Origin: Sequoia sempervirens
Lineage: Eukaryota > Streptophyta > Pinopsida > Cupressales > Cupressaceae
DNA length: 64,000 nucleotides
Direction: 5' to 3'
Assembly (NCBI GenBank): GCA_007258455.2
Contig: VDFB02344338.1
Span: 29,006 to 93,005, forward strand
Part shown: piece after piece, positions 1 through 12,539 of the stretch
How positions within the stretch are numbered: position 1 is the stretch's first letter
Layout: the number at the start of each line of letters is the position of its first letter
Notes under the pieces: model-generated
What the model was told of the DNA's origin: nothing
Database searches by the model: none
What the model saw: the letters and a program-made list of their open reading frames with translations, nothing else
Made by a program: the position numbers and the translations under genes

Positions 1-2794
1 GGGGGATTTATTTCCATGATTGATGAAGAAATCATTAACCCTAGTTTGAGTTTTGGATGGTGAAGATGTGGACATTGGTGAAGGAGATAGATGGGACTTC
101 TAGGGTTTGTATTCACTTGGCTATGGTCAAGCTTATGTTGGAACTTGTCTATTCATGGGGTGGTGGAATACATTTGATTTTGCTTAATATTTTTCTTTTT
201 TATCAATTCTATCATCATTTGCTAGGTATTTTGTGTTGCATGATGAAATTGGTGATGTGCCTCACCAAGCAAAGACTCACTTTGACTATTTTTTAGGTCA
301 TTTGCATGCTATCAAGAAATGATAAATGTGTTTGTGGAAGATTGTCAAGGTAATAGCTAAGAGTTTGAATATTTTTTATCTTATTGGATGTCATTCTAGA
401 TCATTCAAATTATTGTGATGATGACAATGTCCTAATCATGGAGGATGAAACCAAGGTTGCAACATCAATAGTTTCATTAGGTGGTGGCAAATCTTTCCTC
501 GAGTGCAAAAATGTATGTCTATGTCATGGGAAAATAAGAGGCCTATGTAATTTACCTTAGCTCATTTGTTAGGTTTTATGGTGTCTATTGTACTTGAGTG
601 AATACCTAATAGTGGTATGTTATATATTTAAAGATGATAGTGTTTGTTAAAGCAATAGTTTGTGAATTCTAAGTGGATCATATGGCTCGTCAAATCCTTG
701 ATCAATCGAATGGTATCAATTTAACGTAGTTTTTGAATCTAAATCGAGTTTTAATATCAATAAATAAATAAAATGGAATGCAAACCAATCCCACTAAAAT
801 AATTGAATAAAGTAGAATAGAAGAGAGAACAAAAAGCAAGAAGTTCAAGAGCAAAGAAGGTAGGACATGTGAGTTAACCTAATAAAGTTAGCAAGATGAT
901 ACATATAGGAAGTAGAGTATAGAGTAAAATTAGAATATGGCAATTAAAGTGAACAAGTATAATTATTAATGATAAATGAATATGTATTATAAAATAGATA
1001 GTACATAAAAATTTAGAGAAAAAGTCAATTAAAATTTCAAAGTGCAATATTGGCAAGGGAGGCCCCAAGTAAAAACAAGGAGGGAAAGAAAACAAGAAGA
1101 TTAAAGAGGGAAAAAATAAAGAAAGCCAAGAAGGGAGGGGCAAGGAAGAAACAAGGTATAAGCTAAAGAGTACAAGAAGTTCACCTAGCTTCTTTGCTCT
1201 TGAACTTCTCATTTTCCACTTTCTTCTCCCTACCCTCTTCATGTATTTTGGTGGGACTAGTTTGCATTCCAATTCATTTCTCATCCTTATCATGATGATA
1301 GATCATGGAGTGTGATTTGAAATCAAATTTGAGAGTATTAAATATTTTTAAATAATTTTAAAAAGTTATTTTTATTACCAATAACTTTTGAATTGTGTGT
1401 TTATAATAACAATCAAGATAATAATAGTATTGATTATTATGATTGAAAATTAAATTTATAATGATTAGAAGTTATCAATTTTATCTAATTGATTACTCAT
1501 CTTGTTAGTTAGTCAAATTACTCAATTGTGAAGTTTAATAAGTTAGAGATAAACTAATCATTTGATTGAGTTAGATTAATTTTTATTTTAGGGTTAATCA
1601 TAAAGTTCAATTAATCGAATTATAACTATATTCAATTGCTTTTTTAGTTATAAGATATAGTTCAACATTAATTATAGGTGAGACATATTTATAGGGAAGA
1701 GGTAAAAGCATTCAAAAGAGAAAAAAGACTATTAAAATATAGTCATACTATTGTTATGGTGTGATTTTAGTTGTAATGGTGAAAACTGTGTATTTTATAA
1801 ATAAATAAAAAATTGCTTTGGATTCATTTTAACTAGTTGATTTTTATGCAATAATTGATATATAAGTGTGTTTTTAAATCAATATTTGGTAAATTATTTT
1901 AACATACTCTAATATCACTTCCATACATCCTAATGAACTAGTTATGACCCTCAATTGACCCATTTCACTTATTTAAATCAATTTTGTAGTATGAAATCAA
2001 ACACTAATCTATTCTAGAGTGTGAAATCAACCCTCACATTTTTAAATTTAAATTTTTAAATTAGACCCAAGTCAATTCCTTTCTAATAACCATTATGTTC
2101 CAACTTAAAGCTAAACACTTTTCAAATTGTATGTTAGGATGTTATATTTAAGGATACTCCCTAGTTCATTATTATCCATCTAAGAGCACTCCTAACACAT
2201 CCATAAAGAGAATTAATTAGAGCATAAAAATTGCATAATCCTGGGTATCAATTGCATGGTTGCTTCGTATCTTTGATATTTGTTCCCAAATATGATTTGA
2301 CCATGGGAGAATCACCATGCATAATAAACTTCCAAAAGATGTTTTTAGATAGAAAAAAAATAGTAGATTGACATATCACAAGGCCTCAAATCAAATATAA
2401 TTGCTAGGTAATTGGTGTGTATAGAGAGCATGAAATTCATTTCTCAAATAAAAGGAATGTAAAAAGAAAAGAGATTACATAGAAAAACTACTCATGAGAT
2501 TGTCAAGAACACATATTGTAGAGATACAAATCCATGGACTATTTAAGCTCTCTTAAAATTTGTGAAGTTATTGGAAGCCTGCATTTACAAATATTTATAT
2601 GAGAGAACAAGGGTGGAGGGACTAATCATGTATGAGAAATCAAAGTGATGACATACTTCAATATTAGCATTCATCTCCACAATTTATGCTTAGACATTTC
2701 ATTTGATAACCTTGTATTAGTGGATCGCCCACTAGCTAGGAGATCTCTTCACATTTTTGCCCTAGCATGTGGGAGTTTTGGTAATAATTTATCC
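1..2794. other. Non-coding AT-rich DNA, no recognisable gene
   Basis: I see no protein family, RNA gene or intact element here. Short ORFs at 57-296 (+) and 874-1293 (-) have skewed, low-complexity composition and no motif that I recognise. The stretch is probably old repeat debris. Confidence 0.5.
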
Positions 2795-3200
2795 TATTTT
2801 ATATGACATACTCCACATCTTTGTCAACTGCCTAGTTTGTGAGAAAATTCATTGGAGTGTTTAATTCTTTATAGTGGTGTTGATAAATCACTTCTTTAAA
2901 TCTTTTTAGAATTGACCAATCATGTTGAAGAATATTGTTAATCCTCTAGCTCTAGCACTTGCTAGTTTTGAGTGCATCAATGATAGTGAGATAATCCCCT
3001 TCTAAAACAATCTTTCGAGCACCCTACAGGTTAGCCATCTTATTTTCTAAGGTGGGATTCATTGCCTCTACATCATCATTGGTGTCTTGTTGTTTTCTTG
3101 AGGCTTCCATTATGAAGTTATATTATGATAATTACTGACAACATCCCAAAATTTGTCTAGGTTACTATAGCAGACACCATCAAAATTATTCTTCAAGAAA
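2795..3200 (-). pseudogene. RNase H (RVT_3-like) relic of a plant LINE
   Basis: Read on the minus strand, this stretch encodes a degraded RNase H domain of the kind found at the C-terminus of plant LINE ORF2. I see an NFDG-like start (about 3175-3196), a T-N-x-x-x-E-A segment, GARKIVLEGD followed by L-T-I-I, then a H-x-Y-x-E-x-N segment near the end. These correspond in order to the D, E, D and His/Asn landmarks of the RVT_3 family. Several stop codons and at least one frame change interrupt it, so it cannot be functional. No RT domain lies next to it, so it is an isolated fragment. The call rests on motif order read by eye. Confidence 0.5.
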
Positions 3201-3289
3201 CCTTGTGGAGGACACCATATTTTCTCTTTTCATTTGTTAACGAGGGGTTAACCCCTACAAACCCTTGAAAAGGGAATAATAAAATAGTT

Positions 3290-3765
3290 TTATCATAAAC
3301 TATGGTAAATTTATTTATTAATTTATATAGTAGATCTTATTAAATTATTATGAGTGTGTGAATTTGTTTTATTAATTAAGAAAACTATGATAAGAGTATA
3401 AAATAAATATTGATAGTAATATATTATTATTATAGTTTATTTATAAAAATAGGTGAAGAATAAAAATATAATTATGAAGTGAATGATTATATTTTAATAT
3501 AATTGAATTTATAGAGTATAATAATGAAGTATAATGGGAATGAGATAAATAAATAAATTTACTAAAATAATTTATTATAGAATTAATAATATTTATTTAT
3601 ATTTACTATTATATTATTAAACTAATAAATTATTTTTAAAAGATATATTATTATAAAAAAATTAGTTTGAGCTAATTACAGGGTCTTTATGAAATATAAT
3701 TATTATTGTAGATGTATTAATTAAATTCATAAATTATCAATAATAATAATAGTTGGAAGAGGGTT
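3290..3765. repeat. Extremely AT-rich low-complexity tract
   Basis: The sequence is almost only A and T, with many short ATTA/TTTAT repeats and no ORF. It could be decayed satellite or LTR sequence. No function is visible. Confidence 0.6.
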
Positions 3766-3886
3766 TCTTGTCGAAGATCTCTAAGGTATTTACAAGATTA
3801 AAATGCCTATGTCACCATGCCCCTCATCAATCTCCTTGTTCCAAAATCTCCACTTCTATTGACTATTGTTGACGATTCAAACTCTT

Positions 3887-3906
3887 CCAAGTCTATGTAA
3901 TGTGTT
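3887..3906. repeat. Left target-site duplication of SINE-like insertion
   Basis: CCAAGTCTATGTAATGTGTT is repeated exactly at 3996-4015 and flanks the poly(T)/tRNA-like unit between. A 20-bp direct repeat is typical of LINE-machinery (target-primed) insertion. Confidence 0.85.
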
Positions 3907-3995
3907 TTTTTTTTTTTTTGTATAAAGCTGCCGGTTAAGCTAACCTACTAGGGAGACTAGACCTCGTGACCAACCTTTTATGGCTAGGGCCCCAA
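3907..3995 (-). mobile_element. Very short tRNA-like SINE insertion
   Basis: On the minus strand this 89-bp unit begins GGGGCCCTAGCC, contains a tRNA B-box-like segment (ACGAGGTCTAGTCTCC) and ends in a long poly(A), seen as the poly(T) run starting at 3906 on the plus strand. It is bracketed by a perfect 20-bp target-site duplication, so it is an insertion and not random sequence. The same core (GAGACTAGACCTCGTGACC on the plus strand) recurs in the longer unit at 33000-33189. SINEs are non-coding RNA polymerase III transcripts mobilised by LINE enzymes. At about 70 bp plus tail this copy is shorter than usual plant SINEs and may be internally deleted. The source tRNA is not assigned. Confidence 0.7.
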
Positions 3996-4015
3996 CCAAG
4001 TCTATGTAATGTGTT
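3996..4015. repeat. Right target-site duplication of SINE-like insertion
   Basis: Exact copy of 3887-3906 on the other side of the insertion. Confidence 0.85.
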
Positions 4016-4751
4016 GTATATGCATGTTTTTTTCTTTTTGTATTACTTAAGCTAACCTACTTCAATTTATGTTCTACATTTCATTAGGACTCTAATTTTC
4101 CTACATACACTTTTTAATGTACATCATTTTGTTACTATATTTTAATATAAATATATTTATAGGTGATCTATCACCTTGTATTGAACAAATTTTCTATTAA
4201 ATTTAAATATATAATAATTTTAGTGTATTTATAGATTTGGAGACATGACATCTTCCTTTTATTATATTAATAGATTTAAATACTAAATTTAAATTAAAAA
4301 TAATATAAACAATTAATATTTAATATAAAATCAATATTAGGTCTTCCCTTAAAAGTTTCATGTAAAAATTACTATTATTCAATAATATCATTGTGTACTT
4401 ATCAAATTTGTCTTTACTCTTGACCACTTTACCCTTGGATGCACCCCCTAGGGCCTATTTATAGACTTTTAGGGTGGGATTTTGAACCCTCTTTATAACT
4501 GGATGCATCAACTTTGAACTTCAAACATAAATAGGACACCTGGGAAGTCCTAAAATCAAAATATTTTGCTACCAACATACTCAACATTATCAAATTGACT
4601 TGTTGAAACAATTTCCCAATTTTTTTTATTTTTTTCAAAATTTGTATTATTTTTTTGAAGGGGCATCATCTTATCCCTCCATCATCAGGGCAACTCTTGA
4701 GCACAAATTTTTGAATTTTCTTTGACATAACAGTATAAAAACACATTATAT

Positions 4752-5560
4752 CAAAGAGGGGGAAAATGTAAATACCCTAAGTTGTCCTCACCTACGAGCA
4801 ATACCTTTTTATTAATTTTCACTTTTTTCCCTAATGATTAAATAATACCTTATTATTTAATCATTATCAAATTGCATATTCTACTATTAATTAAGTGATT
4901 TTACACTATTTAAGTCATTCATTCTAATTCATCATTTCTCACTAATTAAATAAATTCTATTTATTTAATAATGTCCTAATTAAACATTATTCTTCCTTAT
5001 TGATTAAAGAAACCTTATTTTTTTAATTATGTCTCTAACTTCAGGTATTCTTCTATTTTAATTAAATAGTTATTATTAATTATTTAATTAGCATCAAACA
5101 CTCTTCTCATATTAAATAATTGCAACTAATTAATTAGTTAAACCACTTTCCCACTTCTAGATTATATAATTAAAATAATTACTTAATTCTCCAATATTCA
5201 CTAAACATGATCTATTAATAAATTAATTAATTCAATCTTTACTTGCACATTCCTCCAAAGATTATTTAATTAATTAATTATCCTCTCACACATTAACTAG
5301 TCAATCAATCCCATTGATTAATCAATCAATTTCCACTAATTATCCAATTAATTCCCTTGATTGAATCAATCAAGCAAGTTAACTCTCCAATCTATTTTCT
5401 CTCAACGGACCTCAATAGTTGATCCAGATCTTTCATCTTTGAATCCAGATTGTTCATCTGAAACAAGCATTTTTATAAAAACAAGCCTTCATAACACATT
5501 GATGGCTAACCACAAACTCTTAAACTTTGGCATTTGCATCATTAAAATCATCACATATAC
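4752..5560 (+). mobile_element. Possible polypurine tract and LTR start
   Basis: CAAAGAGGGGGAAAA (4752-4766) is immediately followed by TGTAAATACCCTAAG, the usual arrangement of a polypurine tract abutting the 5' end of a 3' LTR. The sequence that follows is AT-rich with repeated TTAATTAA-like steps and no ORF. I could not find a second copy, the LTR end or a target-site duplication in the window, so the end coordinate is arbitrary and the call is tentative. Confidence 0.3.
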
Positions 5561-8500
5561 TTGAAGCTCATAGCGAAAGAGTAGCATACCCATTTTTTAG
5601 AGCAAAGCATACAAAAAAGGAACAATGGAAGTCATCCATGGCAATACAATGAAGGTGAAGGTGTCATTTGCTTGAAATCTAGTTTTATCTATTATTGCAT
5701 GTTCTCCATTGATTAGATTGGATCTTATTGGGTTTAGGATTTGCAGATTATGGTTGTTTGCATTATTTCCTATTATCTCTATGACCTTAGGTCGATTTTC
5801 CAGTTTACAAAACCAATGCATCATGATTTATTAAGTTGTGTGCCAACTTCAAGCTTGCCAGTGTTTGAAATGATAAGGTTAATAAATACTTGGCATTTTT
5901 CATTAGATGATTTTCTCCCAAGTGTGGCAACAGTTGTTAAATAGGGAAAACAAAGGCTTTTTTTCACAATTCATTCTAGAAATTTCTTGGTGATTGGTGG
6001 CTCTTTAGGGTTACATGTTCAACAATATTGTGAGTGGAGGTTCTCTAGGCTTGCATTCTTTTTGATCGGTAAATGCTTTTGATTGAAGCTATGAACCAGT
6101 GAGGCCACAAACAGGGGGGGCATCTCGGCACGGATGCACAACAACCACCACTCCCATGAGCATGGTCGCCCAACAAGGGCACAAGGCCCACGAGCACACC
6201 AGCCCAGTGAGGGAGTGGGCCCCAAACATAAGTGTCTGGTACAAGGAGAGAAACCCACACAACCTGTCGCCAATAGTAGCAACACTGCTACAAGTCAAGT
6301 TCAAAGACTTGAACCTTGGTGGCCACAACACCAACACCACCACTCATCCAATGCACCACCACCAACGCCACCACTCATCCAATGCACCACATGCTCATGC
6401 CCTTCAGGGTTGCATATTCAACGAGAGTGACAAGATATGGAATACTTTATGTAGAAATACAAGGCTCCTTTCCTAGTTCTCCCCTGGGAAAGGCCACTTT
6501 CAGGTTGTCTTGGTTTTGAACAACTCCAATAGGTGTTTAAAGTTCAATGCTCCAATGTCTGCAAAAGCATAAATTGTATAATTGGTGAAAAAATTCTCCA
6601 TCCTTAGGCACAAAGGTTGATTTTTCCCTATCAATTTCTTTCAATATTTATATCAAATTTGTTGGACTTTCTTCAGTATTTTCATTCGGTGCAAAATATC
6701 ACAATCCAAGTCATAAATGAAGTCTTTTTAGAGAACAATACGTTGTTAAGAAGTGTGTACACGCCTACGATTTCTAGAAAGGCCAAGGGTATGTTGGTGG
6801 AATATTTCCAAGGCATTTTCTTCTCCATAAAATGGTGTTTTGTCTTTGTGTATGATGCAATGAAACCTTCTTTCAAGCTAAGAAACCTCAATTTCCTAAA
6901 TAGGACTCTTAGCCACAATGCTCATGAAATTGGTGGTGATTTGGTACAAAACTTCAAGGAAAAATTGCATGCATTTTCTTTTCTATTAGCTCATGATTAT
7001 CTCCCTCGTCTTGTGCTTGTGGTTCCATCCTTGTCTCCAAGGGAGGCTAAGCTTTAGTGACACCCCTCAGTCCTAGATATAAATGTAACAAAAAAATCTC
7101 AGGCCTCTTTAGTGTTTCATCATGAAGATGGGGATCAAGAGCAACAAGGAGAAAATTTTGTCAATTTCTACTACATGGAAGAATAGTGAAATCCATGAGT
7201 GCTTTTTGAATTTTGTTTTATATTATTGGGTTAGCTCTATTTGGCTCCTCATGGGTATATCGTTTTATATATGTAAATTTTCTCTATGTTATTAGGAAAG
7301 TTTTATTTGGCACTTGGTTAATTTTGCTTAGCTGCAAATATGATATATTAGTTGAATATCTCTATAATTGCTAGGTTTTGTAGATGGCTGGAAAACTTAT
7401 GTAAATATTTTATATAATTAATATAATATATAGGCTTTACACCTTTTGCTGAAAAAAATATATTAATGAAACAATTTGGCTCTCTTTGTGAGAATAGAAA
7501 GTGAACCTCAATCCTCTAAATTGGTTGTCTTGTATCATGTTGACCTTGTGTGCCCCTCACTATTTTGCAACTCAGCCTATATATAGAAATTATTAAATTA
7601 GATACTATACCAAAATCTATAAATAAAAATGTTATTTTAAAATGACATTAAAATAATACACTTCAAAAAATTCATAGTTTAGTTGTTCTTTTCTGCAATG
7701 ATCAACATCATCAAGAGATGTGTGTCCTTCGATATGAATTTCTAAATCAACCTATAGCATTAAAAAATGAGTATATATGGATTATTTATAAATATATAAT
7801 TATGTCAATTGAGACAAAGTATTGATAATTAAATGCATGCATTCATACTCATACCCTTGTTAGACACATTGAGAATGAAATTACTACAACAACACTAACA
7901 TCTATTTTTTTCTCATAAACCAAGAGGCATGAAAGCTAAACTCATTAGTTAAATAAACAATAATAGATTTCACTAAATCAAGCTCACATAAGCAATAACA
8001 TTAAATTTTATTAAATTAAAAATACAAACATGCTACAACACACCCCAGTGAAACCAATGTCACAATTGACACTGTCAACATGCATGTTGGATGGCGTGGG
8101 TGGGATGGTCAATGATATATGACCCTATGATGTTACACCTTGAAATGCATAATAAATACACAATTTTAATTTAATTATATGATTAAAATTAATTTACATT
8201 TTGAAATGTTAAGTATAAAATGTAAAATGTTATAATTTCATGTTAAATACTTGTGTGTGGTCACCAAAAAAAATATTTAATAGCTCATCATTGGTCACCA
8301 TACTATTTGCCTCATTGGACCCTATACTACTTGATCACCTTATATGCTCCCTATACATCTATAATGTTATTGAGGGCACTCATGAGAGGTGAAACCCTGC
8401 ACTCTATGAATCATAGTCCCATTTAGACCAAGAATGATAATATCCATAGCGTAGGTGGGAGGGAGGAGTACTAGAAATTAATTGTCTCTATTTGTGATCA

Positions 8501-8564
8501 TCTATTGGACCAGAAAGTTGAGAGATATGTGTGCCATGTTGTATAAGGGTGTTTGTGAAACTAC
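5561..8564. other. Unassigned DNA with a weak ORF and a small tandem duplication
   Basis: An open stretch at 6617-7057 (+, 146 codons) opens on TTG, has no family motif that I know, and is best treated as debris. At 6336-6397 a unit containing CCACCACTCATCCAATGCAC is present twice with a 31-bp offset; the overlapping ORFs there are frame shadows of that unusual composition. Around 7380-7470 the T-rich end followed by CTGAAAAAAATA resembles a LINE 3' end but is not conclusive. Confidence 0.35.
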
Positions 8565-8569
8565 CAATG
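8565..8569. repeat. Target-site duplication (left) of outer element
   Basis: CAATG immediately precedes the left LTR and is repeated at 28838-28842 after the right LTR. Confidence 0.8.
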
Positions 8570-9673
8570 TGTTATATGAGAAAAGAGATCCTAGAATAAT
8601 TGATACATTAACCTAGATCAATCCTTCTCCCATACAACATTTAGAACACGAGCCACCAATGACTTAAAGTTGAGCTACTATCCTCAAGGAAGAGACAATA
8701 TAATTGTGTGGGACTCTATTCCTTTGATACAAAGATGAAAGATTGATAAATTTGTTGATTAAATTGTATAATAGGTAACCCTACATGATTAAATAAGAAA
8801 ATGTACATAATACTATTACGATTTACATAAAATGATGGCAGAGTAGGAGAGGATGGATCTAATAGAACTTGTCATACAAAGGAGATGGAGAAATGGTAGG
8901 AAACCAACATGGGGTGATATTGTCCTTAGGGTTTGTATAGTCTGAATTCCTATCCAACAATCTTGGTCACAAAAGAGAGAAAATGGTCGTGTCGTATAAG
9001 GGATTGCCTAGTTCAAACCATGTGTTGGTGTTCCCACCTAAACAAAAACAACAAAGATGATAATAAAGAGTATGTGCTCTTGAGAGAGAAGAGACAAAAC
9101 AAATCATAAAAATTGTTGTAAATGAAATAACACTAAATAAAGTTACCATATGTGTGAAACCCTTGTTGGAGTGATGGTAAATCACAAGTAACCACAAGGA
9201 GTTGATGGAGAAGAAGTAAGTTTCCTCAAATGTCTACAAAGGTTAGTATGTATAACAAAATAGTCTTTACAAATAGAGAGCTTTAGAAATCATGTAGAGA
9301 AGAATAAAGAAAGAGAATACTTATAGAGAAGTCGCATATCCTAGATCATATATGTCATAGATGCAAAATGAGAGAGTTGTTTATATATGCATCCAAAGTC
9401 ATTTTTGGAGCTAGGCTGACAAGGTGCAATATTAAAGACACTAAAGGTTGACATTTGGATTTTCAACCTTTTTGAAATTTAAATGTATGACCTTGGTGTG
9501 TTGTGCTAGTGTCTCAATATTTTTTCTCCTAAAATTCCAATTATTAAGGAAATTAACATGGTTCTTAATCGAGCCCCAAAATAGTCACATTACAAACAAA
9601 ATTAACCATACATGCAAAATAGAGTGCCAAACCTAGCGTGAAATTATTAGTGGCGATAATTTAGGACACTACA
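8570..9673 (-). repeat. 3' LTR of outer element (left copy)
   Basis: This 1104-bp copy matches 27705-28837 in the same orientation, with indels. Its inner edge on the minus strand is TGTAGTGTCC, directly next to the polypurine-like tract, which fixes the element orientation as minus. TGTAGTGTC is also how the LTR of element B begins, one sign that the two belong to the same family. Confidence 0.85.
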
Positions 9674-9687
9674 TTTAGCTCCACTTT
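9674..9687 (-). other. Polypurine tract of outer element
   Basis: On the minus strand AAAGTGGAGCTAAA abuts the LTR start. Element B has the near-identical AAAGTGGGGGCTAAA at the same place (24188-24202). Confidence 0.65.
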
Positions 9688-10430
9688 AGTGGGGGTATGA
9701 ACTTGCGTTCATACTCACACTAAATTATGGAGAAGATAGATCTCTTTATGAAAACGTTGAAGAGATAGGACGACTCCAAGTTAAGAGATGGGATAGCCCC
9801 TAGACTTAGGATCCTATCAATCTATAATGTCAAGATAAATACAACAAAACACTTATATATAGATATCACACACAAGATGAGGAAAAAATTGAACATACAT
9901 AAATCATACACAAAGCATACATGGAGAGAAAAAAGACTATAACAATATCAATACACACTATCTAAAGAAAAAATAATTGGGTCAACAAGGTAAGGAGACC
10001 TCGACATGAAAGGTTGTCTCAATACCAAGTGTCCTCCCCAGAATGCAATAAGAGCATATAGGAATTCTAAAGAGGAGAGAAGAATATAGTGATTCAATTG
10101 ATTGATTAAAATTAAGAATGCATACACATAGACTAGGAGTAATCAATATGAAAGAAAAAAGAGTACATATCTTTGGCACTAGCTTTCTCTATCACTAGGG
10201 GTTATGTAGATCAAAATATTCTCATGATCATGGGCTAGAAATTTGCATTATGCTAGGTGACCATGAGTGTGAAAAGTCATGTCCTATGAAGCACATAGAC
10301 TAGCAAGTTGCATTATGCTAGGTGGCTTAAATAGAGTACACAAATTCATAGGCTAGCAAGCTACATTATGCTAGGTGATTGTGTAGTGTTAACACCTCAA
10401 GGAGCCTACAAATGAATGTCATAGGGGATG
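9688..10430 (-). other. 3' non-coding region of outer element with a three-copy repeat
   Basis: This lies between the polypurine tract and the insertion point of element A. A unit containing GCATTATGCTAGGTG occurs three times, starting at about 10233, 10298 and 10351. No ORF is supported; the open frame at 9982-10179 (-) has no recognisable motif. Confidence 0.5.
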
Positions 10431-10435
10431 AATTG
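10431..10435. repeat. Target-site duplication (left) of element A
   Basis: AATTG, repeated at 17135-17139. Confidence 0.9.
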
Positions 10436-10659
10436 TGTTATCACAAAATCTAGCGGCGCTCATTCCACGGATAAGCCCCCCACTTTGTAAGTATTGTGTA
10501 CATTGTATAATTACTTCATTTGTTTTACTATAGCTTATGTCAACAGTAAGAAGGGTGCCTCTCCTTTTTGAGAGGAGAGATTTCTATCTCACATAGTTGT
10601 GGCTGAAGTCCTAGTTGTGTAATCTATCAAAAAGTTGATTACATAATTTTCACCCAACA
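10436..10659 (+). repeat. 5' LTR of element A
   Basis: A 224-bp repeat with TG...CA ends, the same length as the copy at 16911-17134. About 17 substitutions, mostly transitions, separate the two copies. Confidence 0.92.
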
Positions 10660-10665
10660 ATTTTT

Positions 10666-10683
10666 TGGCGACTCTGCTGGGGA
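10666..10683 (+). other. Primer-binding site of element A (tRNA-Arg type)
   Basis: TGGCGACTCTGCTGGGGA begins six bases after the LTR end. Its complement ends ...GAGTCGCCA, fitting the 3' end of plant tRNA-Arg species whose acceptor stem starts GACTC. The assignment is from memory of the tRNA family. Confidence 0.7.
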
Positions 10684-11006
10684 ACGACATGCACAATCTA
10701 AGCCTCATGCTTTTTGATTGAAGTAGATAAGTTTCCTATTTCTTACTATTCTCTTGTATATTTTTCTTAAATCTCCATCTTGTTTAGATCTACATTATGG
10801 TGAACCGAATATATACATGAGGATTGAGCACTCGAGGAGTAGCAGATCCACTTTTTGAAGATTTGTTGCAACGTAATTTTCCATTTACTCCCCCATGAGT
10901 AAGGTCACCACTACAACATGTTGTAAGCTACCCTCCGTGTAGCCAAAGATCTCCTCTGCCAAGTGTTTGGTTTGTTTATTGCAGGCGTCCCATTTAGCTA
11001 CCTATT

Positions 11007-12518
11007 GTGCAACCAGCTATGGCCACACCACCTGCAGGACCATGGCGAAATGCTTTTGGTCCCCTTCGTTTAGCCGCACCTTTGCACGAACTTCAATGTG
11101 TTTCAAGAAATAATCTCTTGAAGTTTCAAGGTGATGGAAAACAACATCCTGACGAACACATATCCACATTCTACATCATTTGCGGTGTTCTCGGTATTGA
11201 GCATGAAGACGTTTCTATAAGATTGTTCATTGAATCCCTTGAAGGGGTTGTAGCCAAATAGTTCTTCACTCTTCCTAATGCTTCCATCACCGACTGGGCC
11301 TCTCTTCACACAAAGTTTGAAGAAAGATTCAAACCTGTCGAAGATTCACACTCTTTGTTGGCACAACTCACCACCATGCGCAAAGAAGCTCATGAGCCCA
11401 TGCGCGAGTGCGTGGCAAAATTTAATAAATTGGTGACACGGATCTCGAATGATGCAAGATTGACAGATCATAACTTGAAGTGCTTCTTCCTCAACACGCA
11501 ATTACCCAAAGTAAGTGTCTACTTATGCAAGGAAAACCTTGACAACGTTGAAGCAGCTTAGCAACTAGCTGCCATCCTAGAAGACGACATGATCCTTGCT
11601 GGAGAAATAAGGATGGGAACTAATGCCAACAAAAGGATGCAAGCCTCAAGGTCTTCAGCATCTAATGGCACTGCTCCCACCTCTAGCTCTAATTTTACAG
11701 ATCCCATGGTCCAAAGGTTAGCAAATGAAGTCTTGTCCCTGAAGAAGCAAGTCTCTAGCAACAACAACAATAGAAATTACAAGGACATCACAAGGAGGAC
11801 TTTTCCCAATTATGATGGCAATAAAAATCAAAATTGTCTCCCAACACCCCCAGGAAGTCTTGCTCTAGAAGCTCCACCCGCGAACAATGCAACGGGTTAT
11901 TATGCGGCTGACCAAGATGATTATACATAGCCAAATTACCTTGAAGAAGAAAACGTTGATCTCTTCCAAGAAGAAGAAATTGAATTTGTTGGTGACTCCA
12001 AGATTAGTTAGTTACAAATGGCGGAAGATGAAGAAGAAGAGGATGACTTGGTAATAGACAATTATGTTGTTTTTACGCGACACCAACAAAATCAGCTTGA
12101 TAAAGCTCAAGCTACTACTCCACCTAAAAAGGAGAAGCCGTCAGTCACGATCGCCAAAAGAGGATCTCCTCTTCCTTGGCAACCCAAGAAAGCAGCAAAT
12201 CCACAAGTAAGTGCACCCCATCCCTCTTCATCAACTCTCGATGTCCCTAAAGCTAATCCTCTCATTTCAAAGACTAGTGTACCTTTCATTAAACCAATTA
12301 GTGAAGTTACAACTTCCAGCCTACATAATTCTTTCGAGGCTTTTGAAATTATTGACCATGCCAAGAAAACCAAGGTCTAGATGTCTGATGCTGAGTACCT
12401 CAAAGCCAACCCTGACCAATTTGACAAACTTGTCAAATTCATTAATGACAAAGGAATTACCCCAAGTCAGGATACTTCTCCTAACATTCTTGTTGCTCCT
12501 AAACCCAAAACACAATAG
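11007..12518 (+). pseudogene. gag of element A (broken)
   Basis: One reading frame runs through the whole region, interrupted by stops at 11259, 11559, 11928, 12009, 12378 and 12516, every one a TAG. Between stops the text is recognisable retrotransposon Gag: a capsid-like part around 11100-11570 with a F-T-L-P...W segment and a L-x-x-L-T-T-M-R-K segment, then a polar, low-complexity tail with an acidic D-E-E-E-E-D-D stretch near 12020. No CCHC zinc knuckle is visible. Gag would form the virus-like particle that packages the element RNA. The start ATG at 11007 is the first in frame; a second lies at 11019. Confidence 0.8.
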
Positions 12519-12539
12519 AGTAACCTTGTATCCACTCCT

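Noticed and set aside
874..1293. 139-codon minus-strand ORF
   Set aside because: Leu/Ile/Phe-rich low-complexity translation over AG-rich DNA, no family motif, no promoter or homologous context.
6019..6519. Cluster of six overlapping ORFs on both strands
   Set aside because: They overlap in several frames over one locally GC-richer stretch with a small tandem duplication; the openness comes from composition.
8967..9197. Minus-strand ORF, with a similar one at 28120-28311
   Set aside because: Both are the same segment of the two LTRs of the outer element, not independent genes.
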